Shown here in pieces: positions 15,312 through 23,327 of a stretch of 33,187 nt of DNA. The notes under the pieces were generated by a model. That model worked only from the letters and a program-made list of their open reading frames with translations, had not been told where the DNA came from and ran no database searches. The stretch lies in the NCBI GenBank assembly GCA_900754515.1, contig CAAEDD010000200.1, positions 1 to 33,187 of the forward strand. Direction: 5' to 3'. Source of the stretch: an uncultured Oscillospiraceae bacterium. Its GTDB lineage: Bacteria; Bacillota; Clostridia; Oscillospirales; Oscillospiraceae. The translations under genes were made by a program, and so were the position numbers. Positions within the stretch are counted from its first letter, which is position 1. Every line of letters begins with the position of its first letter.

Positions 15312-17009
15312 ATGAAACTTGGCAAAGATTGGTACAAAAGCGACAGGGCAAGGCTGCTGTTCGCCATACTGCTGAATGTGGCTTTCCTGGCTGTTATGCT
15401 GCTGTGCTTTGAAGTCAGGTTTGAGGAAAACGATGATCTGACCGTCCAGAAATATCTGGACGGCCAGACCGCCGTAAAGACCCCTTTTGTTATCTACATC
15501 AATTATTTTCTGGCAAAATTGCTGATAGGGCTTTATGACCTCAGCGGAAATAGTCTGCCCATGTTCTCCCTGCTGCAATATGCAATGCTGCTGGTGAGCT
15601 TCACCGGACTGAGCTATATGCTCTTCAGGCGCCTGAATGCGCTTCCTGCCGCCGCTGCCTCCCTGGGCATACTCTGCTTTTTCGGGGCGGACAGCTATCT
15701 TGCCCTTACCTATACCAAGACAGCCGGCATAGCCACGGTAGGGGGCATAAACCTTATGCTGCTGGCCTCGGAGGAACAGGGCGGCGTTAAAAAATGGCTG
15801 CCTATGGTTCTTGGAGCGGCCACGGTACTGTTCGGGCTTATGATGCGGGACAAGGAGTTTGCGGCCTGTGCAGCCCTGATGGTTCCTCTGGGCCTGTGGC
15901 TGCTGACAGAGCGGTCGCGGCTTGCACCGGCCGGACGCAGGTTGAAGGCCGCAGCCGCTTTTTCCCTTCCCTTTGTGCTCACTATAGTCATTGCCGCCGG
16001 GCTTTTCCTGGGCAATGAGCTTATATGGGACAACAGCGAGTACAGCGCCTATAAGCAGTTCAACGCCCAGCGCAGCCGCTTTGTAGACTACAACGTGCCG
16101 GAATATGAGCAAATGCCGGAGGTATATGAGAGCCTGGGCATAGATGAGGATATGCGGGACATGTTCATGGTAAACTGCTATGAGCGCTCTGTCTGGACGG
16201 GGGAAACCTATGAGGCATTGTCCGAGGCCAGAGACCAGGCGGTGAAAAATCCATCTCTGGGAGAGTGCCTGGGAGTGTTTCTCGACCGGTGCCTGTCCGC
16301 CTTTTTTATACAGAAACCTATATACGGTTTGCTGTCGGCGCTGGTTTTATGGCTGGCCTGGGGGAGAAGGGAGCTTGCAGCCTTTCTGAGTGCGGGCATG
16401 GCTATTGCTCTCTTTGGCCTTGTGTACATGTTCCTCATTTATCAGGGACGCTATCTGGTGAACCGGACGGATGCAGGCTTTTTCTTTGCTCTGGCGGTGA
16501 CCTTGCTGTGGTTCCTTAGCCCTCAAAAGGCGAAAGGGGAAGGCATACTGTGCCTGCTGCTGATACTGCTTTGCTTTGGCCTGGGCTACCGTCAGAACCG
16601 GGACTACTGCTATCTTTACCCCAACAACATCCTTGGAGATGACAGCGCCGACAAGGCTGCTGTGGAGGCTCTCATCGAAGACGACCACCTCTTCCTCGCT
16701 GAAGTGGATGCGCTTAACCTGACCTTGTATTCCCCCCTGGAGACTGTGCCCGCCGGGTACGGAGACAGTATAATTCTCATGGGAGACTGGTGTGAAAATC
16801 ACCCGATGAACAATTCCATTCTGGCGGCCTACGGCATAGAAGAGCCTTTGCGGGACGTGGTTGACAATGACAGAGTGTGCATAATCAGTAATGATATTGC
16901 CACTCCTCTGGAGTTTATAAACAGGTATTTTGCCCCGGAAGCCAGGGCGGAACTGCTGGAGCCTCTGAGCAGCGAGACGGGGCTGGGCATATACATGATA
17001 CTGAGCTGA
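15312..17009 (+). CDS. Polytopic membrane protein of unknown function, first of a tandem pair
   Basis: A 565-aa protein with about 10-12 membrane segments. The first helix (about 15-35) leads into an acidic outer-loop motif RFEENDD (residues about 37-43), a placement reminiscent of the catalytic acidic loop of GT-C glycosyltransferases. A soluble loop near 235-325 carries AQRSRFVDYNVPEY and SLGECLGVFLD; a later loop carries YQGRYLVNRTDAG; a hydrophilic C-terminal domain from about residue 450 contains PLETVPAGYGDSI. All these motifs recur in the next gene. I do not recognise a named family. A sugar transferase or polymer-assembly role is possible but unproven. SD AAAGGA precedes the ATG; galT ends 18 bp upstream. 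Confidence 0.85.
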   Translation: MKLGKDWYKSDRARLLFAILLNVAFLAVMLLCFEVRFEENDDLTVQKYLDGQTAVKTPFVIYINYFLAKLLIGLYDLSGNSLPMFSLLQYAMLLVSFTGLSYMLFRRLNALPAAAASLGILCFFGADSYLALTYTKTAGIATVGGINLMLLASEEQGGVKKWLPMVLGAATVLFGLMMRDKEFAACAALMVPLGLWLLTERSRLAPAGRRLKAAAAFSLPFVLTIVIAAGLFLGNELIWDNSEYSAYKQFNAQRSRFVDYNVPEYEQMPEVYESLGIDEDMRDMFMVNCYERSVWTGETYEALSEARDQAVKNPSLGECLGVFLDRCLSAFFIQKPIYGLLSALVLWLAWGRRELAAFLSAGMAIALFGLVYMFLIYQGRYLVNRTDAGFFFALAVTLLWFLSPQKAKGEGILCLLLILLCFGLGYRQNRDYCYLYPNNILGDDSADKAAVEALIEDDHLFLAEVDALNLTLYSPLETVPAGYGDSIILMGDWCENHPMNNSILAAYGIEEPLRDVVDNDRVCIISNDIATPLEFINRYFAPEARAELLEPLSSETGLGIYMILS

Positions 17010-17018
17010 GGAAATAAA

Positions 17019-18752
17019 ATGTCTTTTATTGAAAAAGCAAGGGAAAAATGGGATAGGGATCAGGGTATGAAACTCGCGGCGGCGCTGCTGCTCAATGCCC
17101 TGTTTCTGCTGCTTATGCTCGGCTGTTTTACTCCCCGCTTTGAGACCAACGACGAAGTGCTCATGAGCAAGTTCGTGGACGGACAGATGGCGGAGAAAAG
17201 TGCTTATGTGCCCTTTATAAACATAGTCCTGGGATTCTTTTTGAAAACGGTATACACCTTTCTTGGAGATAGCCTGAACTGGTACAGTATATCCCAGTAC
17301 ACCCTTATGTTCTGCGGCTTTGCTGCTCTGACCTGGGTGCTGCTGCTCCGCTTCCGGCTGCTGCCGGCCTTGAGCATGACGGCGATAATATTAATGACCG
17401 TGGGCATGAATGCCTATCTGTACCCCGCCTTTTCAAAAGTCAGCGCAGTGGCTGCGGTCGGCGGTCTCAGCCTGATGCTCTATGCCAAGGGGAATGGCGG
17501 GGGAGAAAGCCGGCTTCGGATTTTGTTGCTGGGCTTTATTCTGGCGCTGCTGGGTTATCTGTGGCGCTTTGAGGAATTTTTCGGCGTTGCGGCATTGATG
17601 GCACCGGCGGGTTTTGCGGTTCTGCTGGAGATATCGGCCAAGTCACAGGGAGAGCCTCTGAAGCTGAAAATAAAAAAACTTTGGGAATATGCCCGCCCGT
17701 TTGTGATGCTGCTGGCAGCGGTGCTGTTGCTCTTCGGCTTTGACCGCTTCATGTGGACCAGAGGGGATTATGCGTACTTTACCCGATATAACGACACCCG
17801 CAGCATGCTGGTGGATTACGGCACTTTGCCTGACTATGACCAGATGCAGGACGTTTACGACACTCTGGACATGGATGAGAATGCTGTGTACTTCCTGAAA
17901 AATTGGAGTTTTTACGACACTGAGAAGTTCTCCCTGGAGCAGATAGAGGCTGTTCTGGAGGCAAGAGATGCCAGGATAAGCCATAAGAGCCTGGGGGAAT
18001 GCTTGGGCGTGTTTCTTGACGAGGCCGTTCCGGGACTTGCAAAGACCCTGGCCTTCTATGCCGCTGCTTTCATGCTGATGTTGTGGCTTGCCTGCGGCCG
18101 CCGACGCTGGCGGGACTGGCTGGGGCTGGGGCTGAGCCTGGGCTTTTTCGGCATCATCTATCTGCTGATGATATACCAGAACAGGTATCTGGCAAACCGC
18201 ATGGACATGGGGCTGCTTCTGGCCATAGCCCTTTGCATCAGCTTCCTCATGGATGAGAGCAAGGTGGAAAGAGAGAGACTCCTGTGCATAGCTCTGGCAG
18301 CTCTGGCCATATTTACCGGACTGTATATGAACAAGAATGTATGTTTGTACAGCGGCCAGTATGCCGTGGAAGACAAGAGCAGCCAGAAGGCGGCTGTGGA
18401 ACGGCTGCTGGAGGATGAAGAGCATCTGTACCTGTGCAAGGTCTGGTCTATGGACCATGAGCTCTATGGGCCATTGGAGACAGCTCCGGCGGGCTTTGCC
18501 GACAGAATAGTGCTGCTGGGGGGCTGGAGTCTCTACCATCCCAGCATAGAGCATGTGCTGGAGAAGTACGGAATTGAAAACCCTTACCCGGACATGATAG
18601 ACAATCCCCAGGTGCTGCTGATAGACAAGGACGTGGAACGCACTGTGGAATATCTGCAAAAGTACTATGAGCCCTCCGCCCGGGCGGAAAAGATAGAACC
18701 CATGAGCAGCGACACGGGACTGGAGATATACAGAATAGTCAGCGGGGGATAA
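17019..18752 (+). CDS. Polytopic membrane protein of unknown function, second of a tandem pair
   Basis: A 577-aa paralogue of the preceding protein, beginning 9 bp after its stop (SD GAGGAAAT). Equivalent motifs are RFETNDE after the first helix (about residues 46-52), NDTRSMLVDYGTLPDY, the identical SLGECLGVFLD, YQNRYLANRMDMG and PLETAPAGFADRI. Membrane segments and soluble loops fall in the same order, so the two genes arose by tandem duplication, with substantial later divergence. The retention of the acidic outer-loop motif, the RS-x-x-VDY box and the N-R-x-D box marks them as likely functional. Function is unknown; the pair may work as a heterodimer or on two substrates. A perfect long hairpin ends the transcript. 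Confidence 0.85.
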   Translation: MSFIEKAREKWDRDQGMKLAAALLLNALFLLLMLGCFTPRFETNDEVLMSKFVDGQMAEKSAYVPFINIVLGFFLKTVYTFLGDSLNWYSISQYTLMFCGFAALTWVLLLRFRLLPALSMTAIILMTVGMNAYLYPAFSKVSAVAAVGGLSLMLYAKGNGGGESRLRILLLGFILALLGYLWRFEEFFGVAALMAPAGFAVLLEISAKSQGEPLKLKIKKLWEYARPFVMLLAAVLLLFGFDRFMWTRGDYAYFTRYNDTRSMLVDYGTLPDYDQMQDVYDTLDMDENAVYFLKNWSFYDTEKFSLEQIEAVLEARDARISHKSLGECLGVFLDEAVPGLAKTLAFYAAAFMLMLWLACGRRRWRDWLGLGLSLGFFGIIYLLMIYQNRYLANRMDMGLLLAIALCISFLMDESKVERERLLCIALAALAIFTGLYMNKNVCLYSGQYAVEDKSSQKAAVERLLEDEEHLYLCKVWSMDHELYGPLETAPAGFADRIVLLGGWSLYHPSIEHVLEKYGIENPYPDMIDNPQVLLIDKDVERTVEYLQKYYEPSARAEKIEPMSSDTGLEIYRIVSGG

Positions 18753-18799
18753 GAGTTGATCCGGCATGGACTTGCCGGACGGGAAGAAAACATTGTTAG

Positions 18800-18855
18800 A
18801 AAAACCGGACGAATATATCAGGATAAAAGTAAGCTGATATATTCGTCCGGTTTTT
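18800..18855 (+). terminator. Long perfect hairpin terminator after the membrane-protein pair
   Basis: Perfect 22-bp arms at 18800-18821 and 18834-18855 around a 12-nt loop, A-rich on the left and T-rich on the right, so it can act in both directions. A smaller hairpin CCGGCA/TGCCGG (18761-18778) precedes it. Confidence 0.9.
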
Positions 18856-19070
18856 GCAGCAAAAAAGGAAAGATGCCGGATAAAGAGAAACAATCCCACC
18901 AAATTATGCGTCATGTAAATATAAGCATTTATTGGAGCGGCAGGGATGAAGGACCGACACCGGAATGTGCCGGCTCTGCCGCGGGAAAACGCCTGGAACA
19001 CCGGGCTGCATATGGAGCGGAAGACAGACTTTACGGCTGCTCCGCCGGTGGCGGAAGCCGGAGCGTAAAA
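18856..19070 (+). other. Non-coding leader of the solute-binding lipoprotein gene
   Basis: Between the terminator and the SD of the next gene there is no convincing ORF. Several short GC-rich dyads occur, for example GCGGCAG with CTGCCGC around 18940-18985 and CCGG-AATGTG-CCGG inside it. An AT-rich tract near 18903-18932 may hold a promoter, but no convincing -35/-10 pair was found. No known riboswitch was recognised. Confidence 0.4.
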
Positions 19071-19084
19071 GGAGAATGAACCCT

Positions 19085-21199
19085 GTGAAAAAGGCCATAG
19101 CAATTTTCCTGAGCCTGGGGCTCATTGTGTCTCTCTGCGCCTGCGGCAGAGAGCAGGAGGAAGAAAAGCAGGCGGCAGCGCCGGAAGATAAGCAGGGCTT
19201 TACAAACAGCTTCAGCTACAGTGAGCAGAGCCTGCCCGCCCCCATGACGGTATCCAACTGCCAGTATAGCGACGGGGACTCTTTATATTTCTGCGGCATG
19301 GATATTGCCGGCAAGCCTCTGCTTATAAGAACCTGGAAAGACGATGCCACCGGTGCAAATGAAAGCATGGAATATAAGCTGCCCCAGGAGGCGGACTATG
19401 TCTTTTGCTGCTGCAAGGCGGACAGAAGGCTTGTGGTGCTGGCGGGGGACAGGCCACAATATTCCCGTACAGGAGATCTGAGGACACTTTCCAATGAGCA
19501 GGACAGCTATGAACTTTTCCTGCTGAGTTTTACAGAGAAAGGCAGTCTGATAAACACTCTGCCGCTGAATGAAAGCCCCTTTGACCAGGGCATCTCCCCC
19601 AACTCCATTGTCCCTTTGGGGGAGGAGTATTATATGCTTACCCAGACACAGCTTATCCGCACAGACAAGGAGGGCCATGAGCCGCAGGTATTGACCCTGG
19701 ATGAGGGCAGCTTTATCTCCCAGACCCCTGTGGAGGAAAATCTTATGGTATGCTGCTTCGACGGAGAGGCTCTTGTGCTGGCCGAGCCTGAAGAGGCGGA
19801 GGATCTTAAGCTCAAGACGGTATATACCTTCGGGTCCTGGCAGGTACAGGGCATGGGCACTGCGGCGGACGGCCGGCTGCTGATAAACGACGGCGGACAG
19901 ATATATAGTCTGGATATCCAGACCGGAGATACTCAGACTCTTTTTGACTTCAGCAAGGCTGCTGTAGGTATAAGTGACTATGCAAATATATACCCTTGGC
20001 TGGATGGGTATCTGCTGTCGAATCCTTGCCAGGATCAGAATGTGACTTTGAGCCCCGGTATGGCGGAGCAGCGGCGGGAGCTCACGCTTTGGACCGAGTA
20101 CATGATTGAGGAAGTGCTGGCCTATGTGCGTGGATTCAATCAGGAGAACGGAGACTACTATGTGACGGCAGTAGACATACACGACATGAGCCGGGAACAG
20201 CTCATGGGGAAGATAGCCGTGGGGGAGGGGCCGGATCTCCATCATGTGGGTGACGGCGTTGGATCGGTATTGAAAGAAATGGACCCCCGGCAGATATTCA
20301 TGGATCTGAACCCCTTGATGGATGAAAGCGAGATACTGCCTCAGGGCAGTATTCTGCCCCAGCTCCAGCACTGCATGGAGCTGGACGGCAAACTCTACAT
20401 GATGCCGGTGAATTTCTACTTTGAAACGGTGTGTACCTTCCGGGACTCTCCCTTTGAGACGGGACTGACACTGACACGGCAGGAGCAGCAGCTTGGAGAG
20501 GAAGAGTCGGATTACCGGCTTTTTACCTGCTTCATGGACAGGGATCAGATATGGGATAATCTCAGCGTCATGTATATGAACAGACACATGGATCTGGAAA
20601 GGGCCAGCTGCGATTTTGAAACACCGCTGTTTATAGAGCTGCTGGAATACTGCTCCGACCCGGAGGCCAATTTCGGCGGAAAAAGCCAGGGATATATGCC
20701 CTGCATAAACTACATAGGAAATTTGCCGGGACCACTGAGACTTATGTATTTTCAGGAGCAGTACGGGGAAGAACTGCTTATGAACACGGAATTCGGCTCC
20801 TCCTATTATCTGACCGCTTGCTTTGCCATTGGAAAAAGCAGCGGCGAAACGGAGGGAGCCATGGAGTTCCTGGCCTATGCCAACAGGCGATGGCCGGATA
20901 ATCCACGCTTTACCTGGCCTGCTTCCACAGCGGTTTTTCAGCAGCTGATGGAGGAGTACACCAGCACCGGGTTATATTATGAGGAATACGGGGAATTCAT
21001 ACAGTTCAGCGAAAACACCCTGGAGCAGCTCAATGAGCTGCTGGGCAGCATAAAGGGCATAAGGGGAGCGCACCCGGCCCTGGAAAAGATAATGGATGAG
21101 GAGGCGCAGCGCTGCTTTGCCGGGGATATCACCCCGGAGCAGGCCGCAGCTGTCATACAGTCCCGGGCAGATATATACCTGGCGGAACAGTATGGCTGA
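19085..21199 (+). CDS. Lipoprotein with solute-binding-protein-like C-terminal half
   Basis: About 704 aa. The start is judged to be GTG 19085: GGAG (19071-19074) is 10 nt upstream, whereas the in-frame ATG at 19076 directly abuts it. The N-terminus MKKAIAIFLSLGLIVSLCAC is a lipoprotein signal with Cys20 as likely lipidation site. Residues about 25-330 are beta-rich and lack recognisable motifs, possibly a propeller-like module. From about 340 onward the sequence resembles family 1 extracellular solute-binding proteins: VRGFNQENGDYYV, GEGPDLHHVG, ELDGKLYMMPVNF and EGAMEFLAYAN. No ABC permease or ATPase gene is adjacent, so it may be a sensor or orphan binder. Function is unknown. Confidence 0.8.
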   Translation: MKKAIAIFLSLGLIVSLCACGREQEEEKQAAAPEDKQGFTNSFSYSEQSLPAPMTVSNCQYSDGDSLYFCGMDIAGKPLLIRTWKDDATGANESMEYKLPQEADYVFCCCKADRRLVVLAGDRPQYSRTGDLRTLSNEQDSYELFLLSFTEKGSLINTLPLNESPFDQGISPNSIVPLGEEYYMLTQTQLIRTDKEGHEPQVLTLDEGSFISQTPVEENLMVCCFDGEALVLAEPEEAEDLKLKTVYTFGSWQVQGMGTAADGRLLINDGGQIYSLDIQTGDTQTLFDFSKAAVGISDYANIYPWLDGYLLSNPCQDQNVTLSPGMAEQRRELTLWTEYMIEEVLAYVRGFNQENGDYYVTAVDIHDMSREQLMGKIAVGEGPDLHHVGDGVGSVLKEMDPRQIFMDLNPLMDESEILPQGSILPQLQHCMELDGKLYMMPVNFYFETVCTFRDSPFETGLTLTRQEQQLGEEESDYRLFTCFMDRDQIWDNLSVMYMNRHMDLERASCDFETPLFIELLEYCSDPEANFGGKSQGYMPCINYIGNLPGPLRLMYFQEQYGEELLMNTEFGSSYYLTACFAIGKSSGETEGAMEFLAYANRRWPDNPRFTWPASTAVFQQLMEEYTSTGLYYEEYGEFIQFSENTLEQLNELLGSIKGIRGAHPALEKIMDEEAQRCFAGDITPEQAAAVIQSRADIYLAEQYG

Positions 21200-21217
21200 G
21201 CCGCTGTAAAAATGAAA

Positions 21218-21265
21218 AACAATCCAGGCCCCGGGGAAAATCCTGGGGCCTGGATTGTTCAGCTT
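21218..21265. terminator. Bidirectional terminator between convergent genes
   Basis: 15-bp perfect arms AACAATCCAGGCCCC (21218-21232) and GGGGCCTGGATTGTT (21245-21259), A-rich to the left and T-rich to the right. It serves both the lipoprotein gene (+) and the NlpC/P60 gene (-). Confidence 0.9.
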
Positions 21266-21280
21266 ATTTTCTTATTTTAT

Positions 21281-22870
21281 TCAGTTGATAATCCGCCGGG
21301 CCTCATAGCCGCGGTCTGCGTAGTATCCGGAGAGATCGGAAATTATAACGCCGGTGGAGGAGTTAGCTGCATGGACGAACTTGTTGTCGCCTATGTAGAT
21401 ACCCACGTGGCCGATATAGCTGCTTCCTGAGTAGAAACAGAGGATATCTCCTGGCTGAAGGTCGGAGGGCTCCACATGAACTCCGTTCTGTGCCTGGTCG
21501 CAGGCAACACGGTTCAGAGTGTAGCCAAACTGCTTATAGGTGTAGTATACAAGGCCGGAGCAGTCAAAACCGGTTTCCGGGGAAGCACCGCCCCAGCTGT
21601 AGTTATAGCCAACAAACTGAAGGGCAAAGTCTGCCACCTGGCGGCCTTCCACTGTACCGCCGGCATCAGGGGAGACGGTGTTGGAATAGCTGCCTTCCTT
21701 CACATACTGGGAATATACATAGCCGGCCTGCCCGTTATATATAACGGCGGTCCAGTCGCCGGTGGTGCCGGTTATTGTAACGGCGTTGCCGTAGAACAGT
21801 TCGCACAGTATCTGAGAGTTCATGGAGGCACCGGCGCGCATACGTACATTATTGCCGGTTATGTAGCCGTCTTTCTGAGTCCCTGTATCAACGGGAGGCA
21901 GGGTAGACTGAGGAATGTCAGTGGAAGTATCAGGAGTTTCCACAGGGGCTTCGAGGTCGGGCAGCCCGGTACCCGCATTTGAGTTCAGTGTTATATACTG
22001 AGTATAAACATAGCCGCTGACGCCGTTTATAATACAGGCGGACCACTCTCCGGAAGTGCCGGTCACGGTCACGGCAGTGCCCTTGTCATAGGTATCTATA
22101 ATGGAGTAGCTGGTAGAGGGGCCTGTGCGAAACCGCACTGTGTCGCCGTTTATAAAACCTGACTGTTCCTGAGAAGGAACAACAGATGGCACAGGGGCAG
22201 GCGTGGAACTGGGGACGGGGCTGGGGCTCACAACACCGGAATCCACCAGAGGGGGCAGCTGAGAGTCGCCGCTGTCACCGGGGTATACAGGGGTTTCCAC
22301 CGGCTTTTCCAGGAGGCTGTTGCCGTCAGGAAACTCGGACAGAAAGATATCTTTCTCGCCGGTTATCACCCCGGAACCGGAATAGGTACCGGCGCTCACA
22401 TACTGGGAAAAAACATAACCGGCCTGCCCGTCAATTGTACAGGCTGTCCAGTCACCGGAAGATCCGGTGATTGTAAGAGCTTTGCCCAGATTGTACTCAC
22501 CAAGGATTGAAGAGCTGTTAGTGGGGCCGCTGCGGAAACGCACATACATTGCGTTTATGTATCCGTTACTCTGATTGCCGTTTACCACAGTTCCGCCGTA
22601 GCTGTTTTCACTGAGTGAAAGATATGCGGCAGACATATAACCGCTCTGGCTGCCGTAATCCACTGCATACCAACTGTCGTTGGATCGGTCGGTAACAGTA
22701 ACGCTGCTACCGCCGGAAAGGCAGTTTATCACCCGGTAATTTGTGCCGGGGCCTGAGCGTAAGTTCACCTCAGTGCCGGTAACTACAGCAGTCTCTGCAA
22801 AAGCAGTGATGCTGAAGCAAAGGCTCATGACAGCCGCGGCAAGAAGAGTCCTTAAAATATTTTTGCGCAT
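21281..22870 (-). CDS. Secreted SH3b-repeat NlpC/P60 peptidoglycan hydrolase
   Basis: A 529-aa secreted cell-wall enzyme. A signal peptide spans about residues 1-25 (hydrophobic core LLAAAVMSLCFSITAFA). Four bacterial SH3 domains follow, each with a VxxRxGPxxxxxI-type core (VNLRSGPGTNYRV, VRFRSGPTNSSSIL, VRFRTGPSTSYSII, VRMRAGASMNSQIL), separated by Pro/Ser/Thr-rich linkers. The C-terminal NlpC/P60 domain has Cys437 (FDCSGLVYYTY), His488 (GHVGIYIG) and His500 (FVHAAN) as likely catalytic residues. Such enzymes cleave gamma-D-Glu-diamino acid bonds in stem peptides during growth or separation. It lies 23 bp downstream of the 93-aa gene and probably shares its promoter. Confidence 0.95.
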   Translation of the reverse strand: MRKNILRTLLAAAVMSLCFSITAFAETAVVTGTEVNLRSGPGTNYRVINCLSGGSSVTVTDRSNDSWYAVDYGSQSGYMSAAYLSLSENSYGGTVVNGNQSNGYINAMYVRFRSGPTNSSSILGEYNLGKALTITGSSGDWTACTIDGQAGYVFSQYVSAGTYSGSGVITGEKDIFLSEFPDGNSLLEKPVETPVYPGDSGDSQLPPLVDSGVVSPSPVPSSTPAPVPSVVPSQEQSGFINGDTVRFRTGPSTSYSIIDTYDKGTAVTVTGTSGEWSACIINGVSGYVYTQYITLNSNAGTGLPDLEAPVETPDTSTDIPQSTLPPVDTGTQKDGYITGNNVRMRAGASMNSQILCELFYGNAVTITGTTGDWTAVIYNGQAGYVYSQYVKEGSYSNTVSPDAGGTVEGRQVADFALQFVGYNYSWGGASPETGFDCSGLVYYTYKQFGYTLNRVACDQAQNGVHVEPSDLQPGDILCFYSGSSYIGHVGIYIGDNKFVHAANSSTGVIISDLSGYYADRGYEARRIIN

Positions 22871-22893
22871 TTGAAACAGATCCTTTTCTAAGT

Positions 22894-23175
22894 CTATCTG
22901 GAGGCAAGCGCACGATCCAGCCAGACTACCGCCACATCCATGGCAGAATAAAGCCCGTCCTTTTCCGCCTTCTTTACAATGCGGTCTCTGGACTTGATAC
23001 TGGCGTCGGTAAGCTGGAGTTGTACGGAGACCTTTGTGGCCACGTCCAAATCTTTTACCTTTTTGGTTTCCAGTATTTGCAGCATGATGATGTACTTATC
23101 AGCAAAGCTGCCGTAGTAAATGATATTGTCCTTTCTTTGGAAGGGGTGTCCCTTGTATTCCAATGTTTTAGCCAA
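22894..23175 (-). CDS. Conserved hypothetical small protein, 93 aa
   Basis: The sequence reads MAKTLEYKGHPFQRKDNIIY at the start and ends with VAVVWLDRALASR. The start is TTG at 23175: GGAGGTG (23182-23188) is 6 nt upstream, while an upstream in-frame ATG at 23211 lacks an SD. No signal peptide or membrane segment is seen; the protein is charged and likely cytoplasmic, with a strand-rich N-terminal part (YKGHPF, IIYYGS, YIIMLQIL) and a helical C-terminus. I do not recognise a characterised family; I have the impression that similar proteins occur in Clostridia, but cannot verify it. It is first in an operon with the SH3b-NlpC/P60 hydrolase. Confidence 0.8.
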   Translation of the reverse strand: MAKTLEYKGHPFQRKDNIIYYGSFADKYIIMLQILETKKVKDLDVATKVSVQLQLTDASIKSRDRIVKKAEKDGLYSAMDVAVVWLDRALASR

Positions 23176-23211
23176 TAAAAGCACCTCCAGTGGGCAAAAA
23201 CCCGTAATCAA

Positions 23212-23240
23212 AATGTAACATATTGAACAAACTTTGTCAA
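23212..23240 (-). promoter_or_regulatory. Sigma-A promoter of the 93-aa protein and NlpC/P60 operon
   Basis: On the minus strand TTGACA (plus 23235-23240), 17-bp spacer, TACATT (plus 23212-23217). It lies 37 bp before the TTG start. Confidence 0.85.
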
Positions 23241-23290
23241 CAGAAAATTATGGTAAACCGTCCGGACGTAAAACCAATTGATACTTTTTC

Positions 23291-23320
23291 TGTCCCGGCG
23301 GGGTTCAAACCGCCGGGACA
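23291..23320 (-). terminator. Terminator-like hairpin after the PBP gene
   Basis: TGTCCCGGCGG (23291-23301) pairs perfectly with CCGCCGGGACA (23310-23320). It sits just past the PBP stop but has no U-tract on either strand, so it may protect the 3' end rather than terminate on its own. Confidence 0.6.
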
Positions 23321-23327
23321 TTAAACA

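Noticed and set aside
18965..19084. Upstream extension of the solute-binding lipoprotein
   Set aside because: It would hide the lipoprotein signal peptide inside the chain, and the extension has no SD.
17643..19103. 486-codon minus-strand frame opposite the second membrane gene
   Set aside because: It runs through a perfect transcription terminator and mirrors a paralogue-supported coding sequence.
21281..22870. Amidase or lysozyme-type alternative for the NlpC/P60 protein
   Set aside because: The Cys-His-His set and the FDCSG motif are specific to NlpC/P60.
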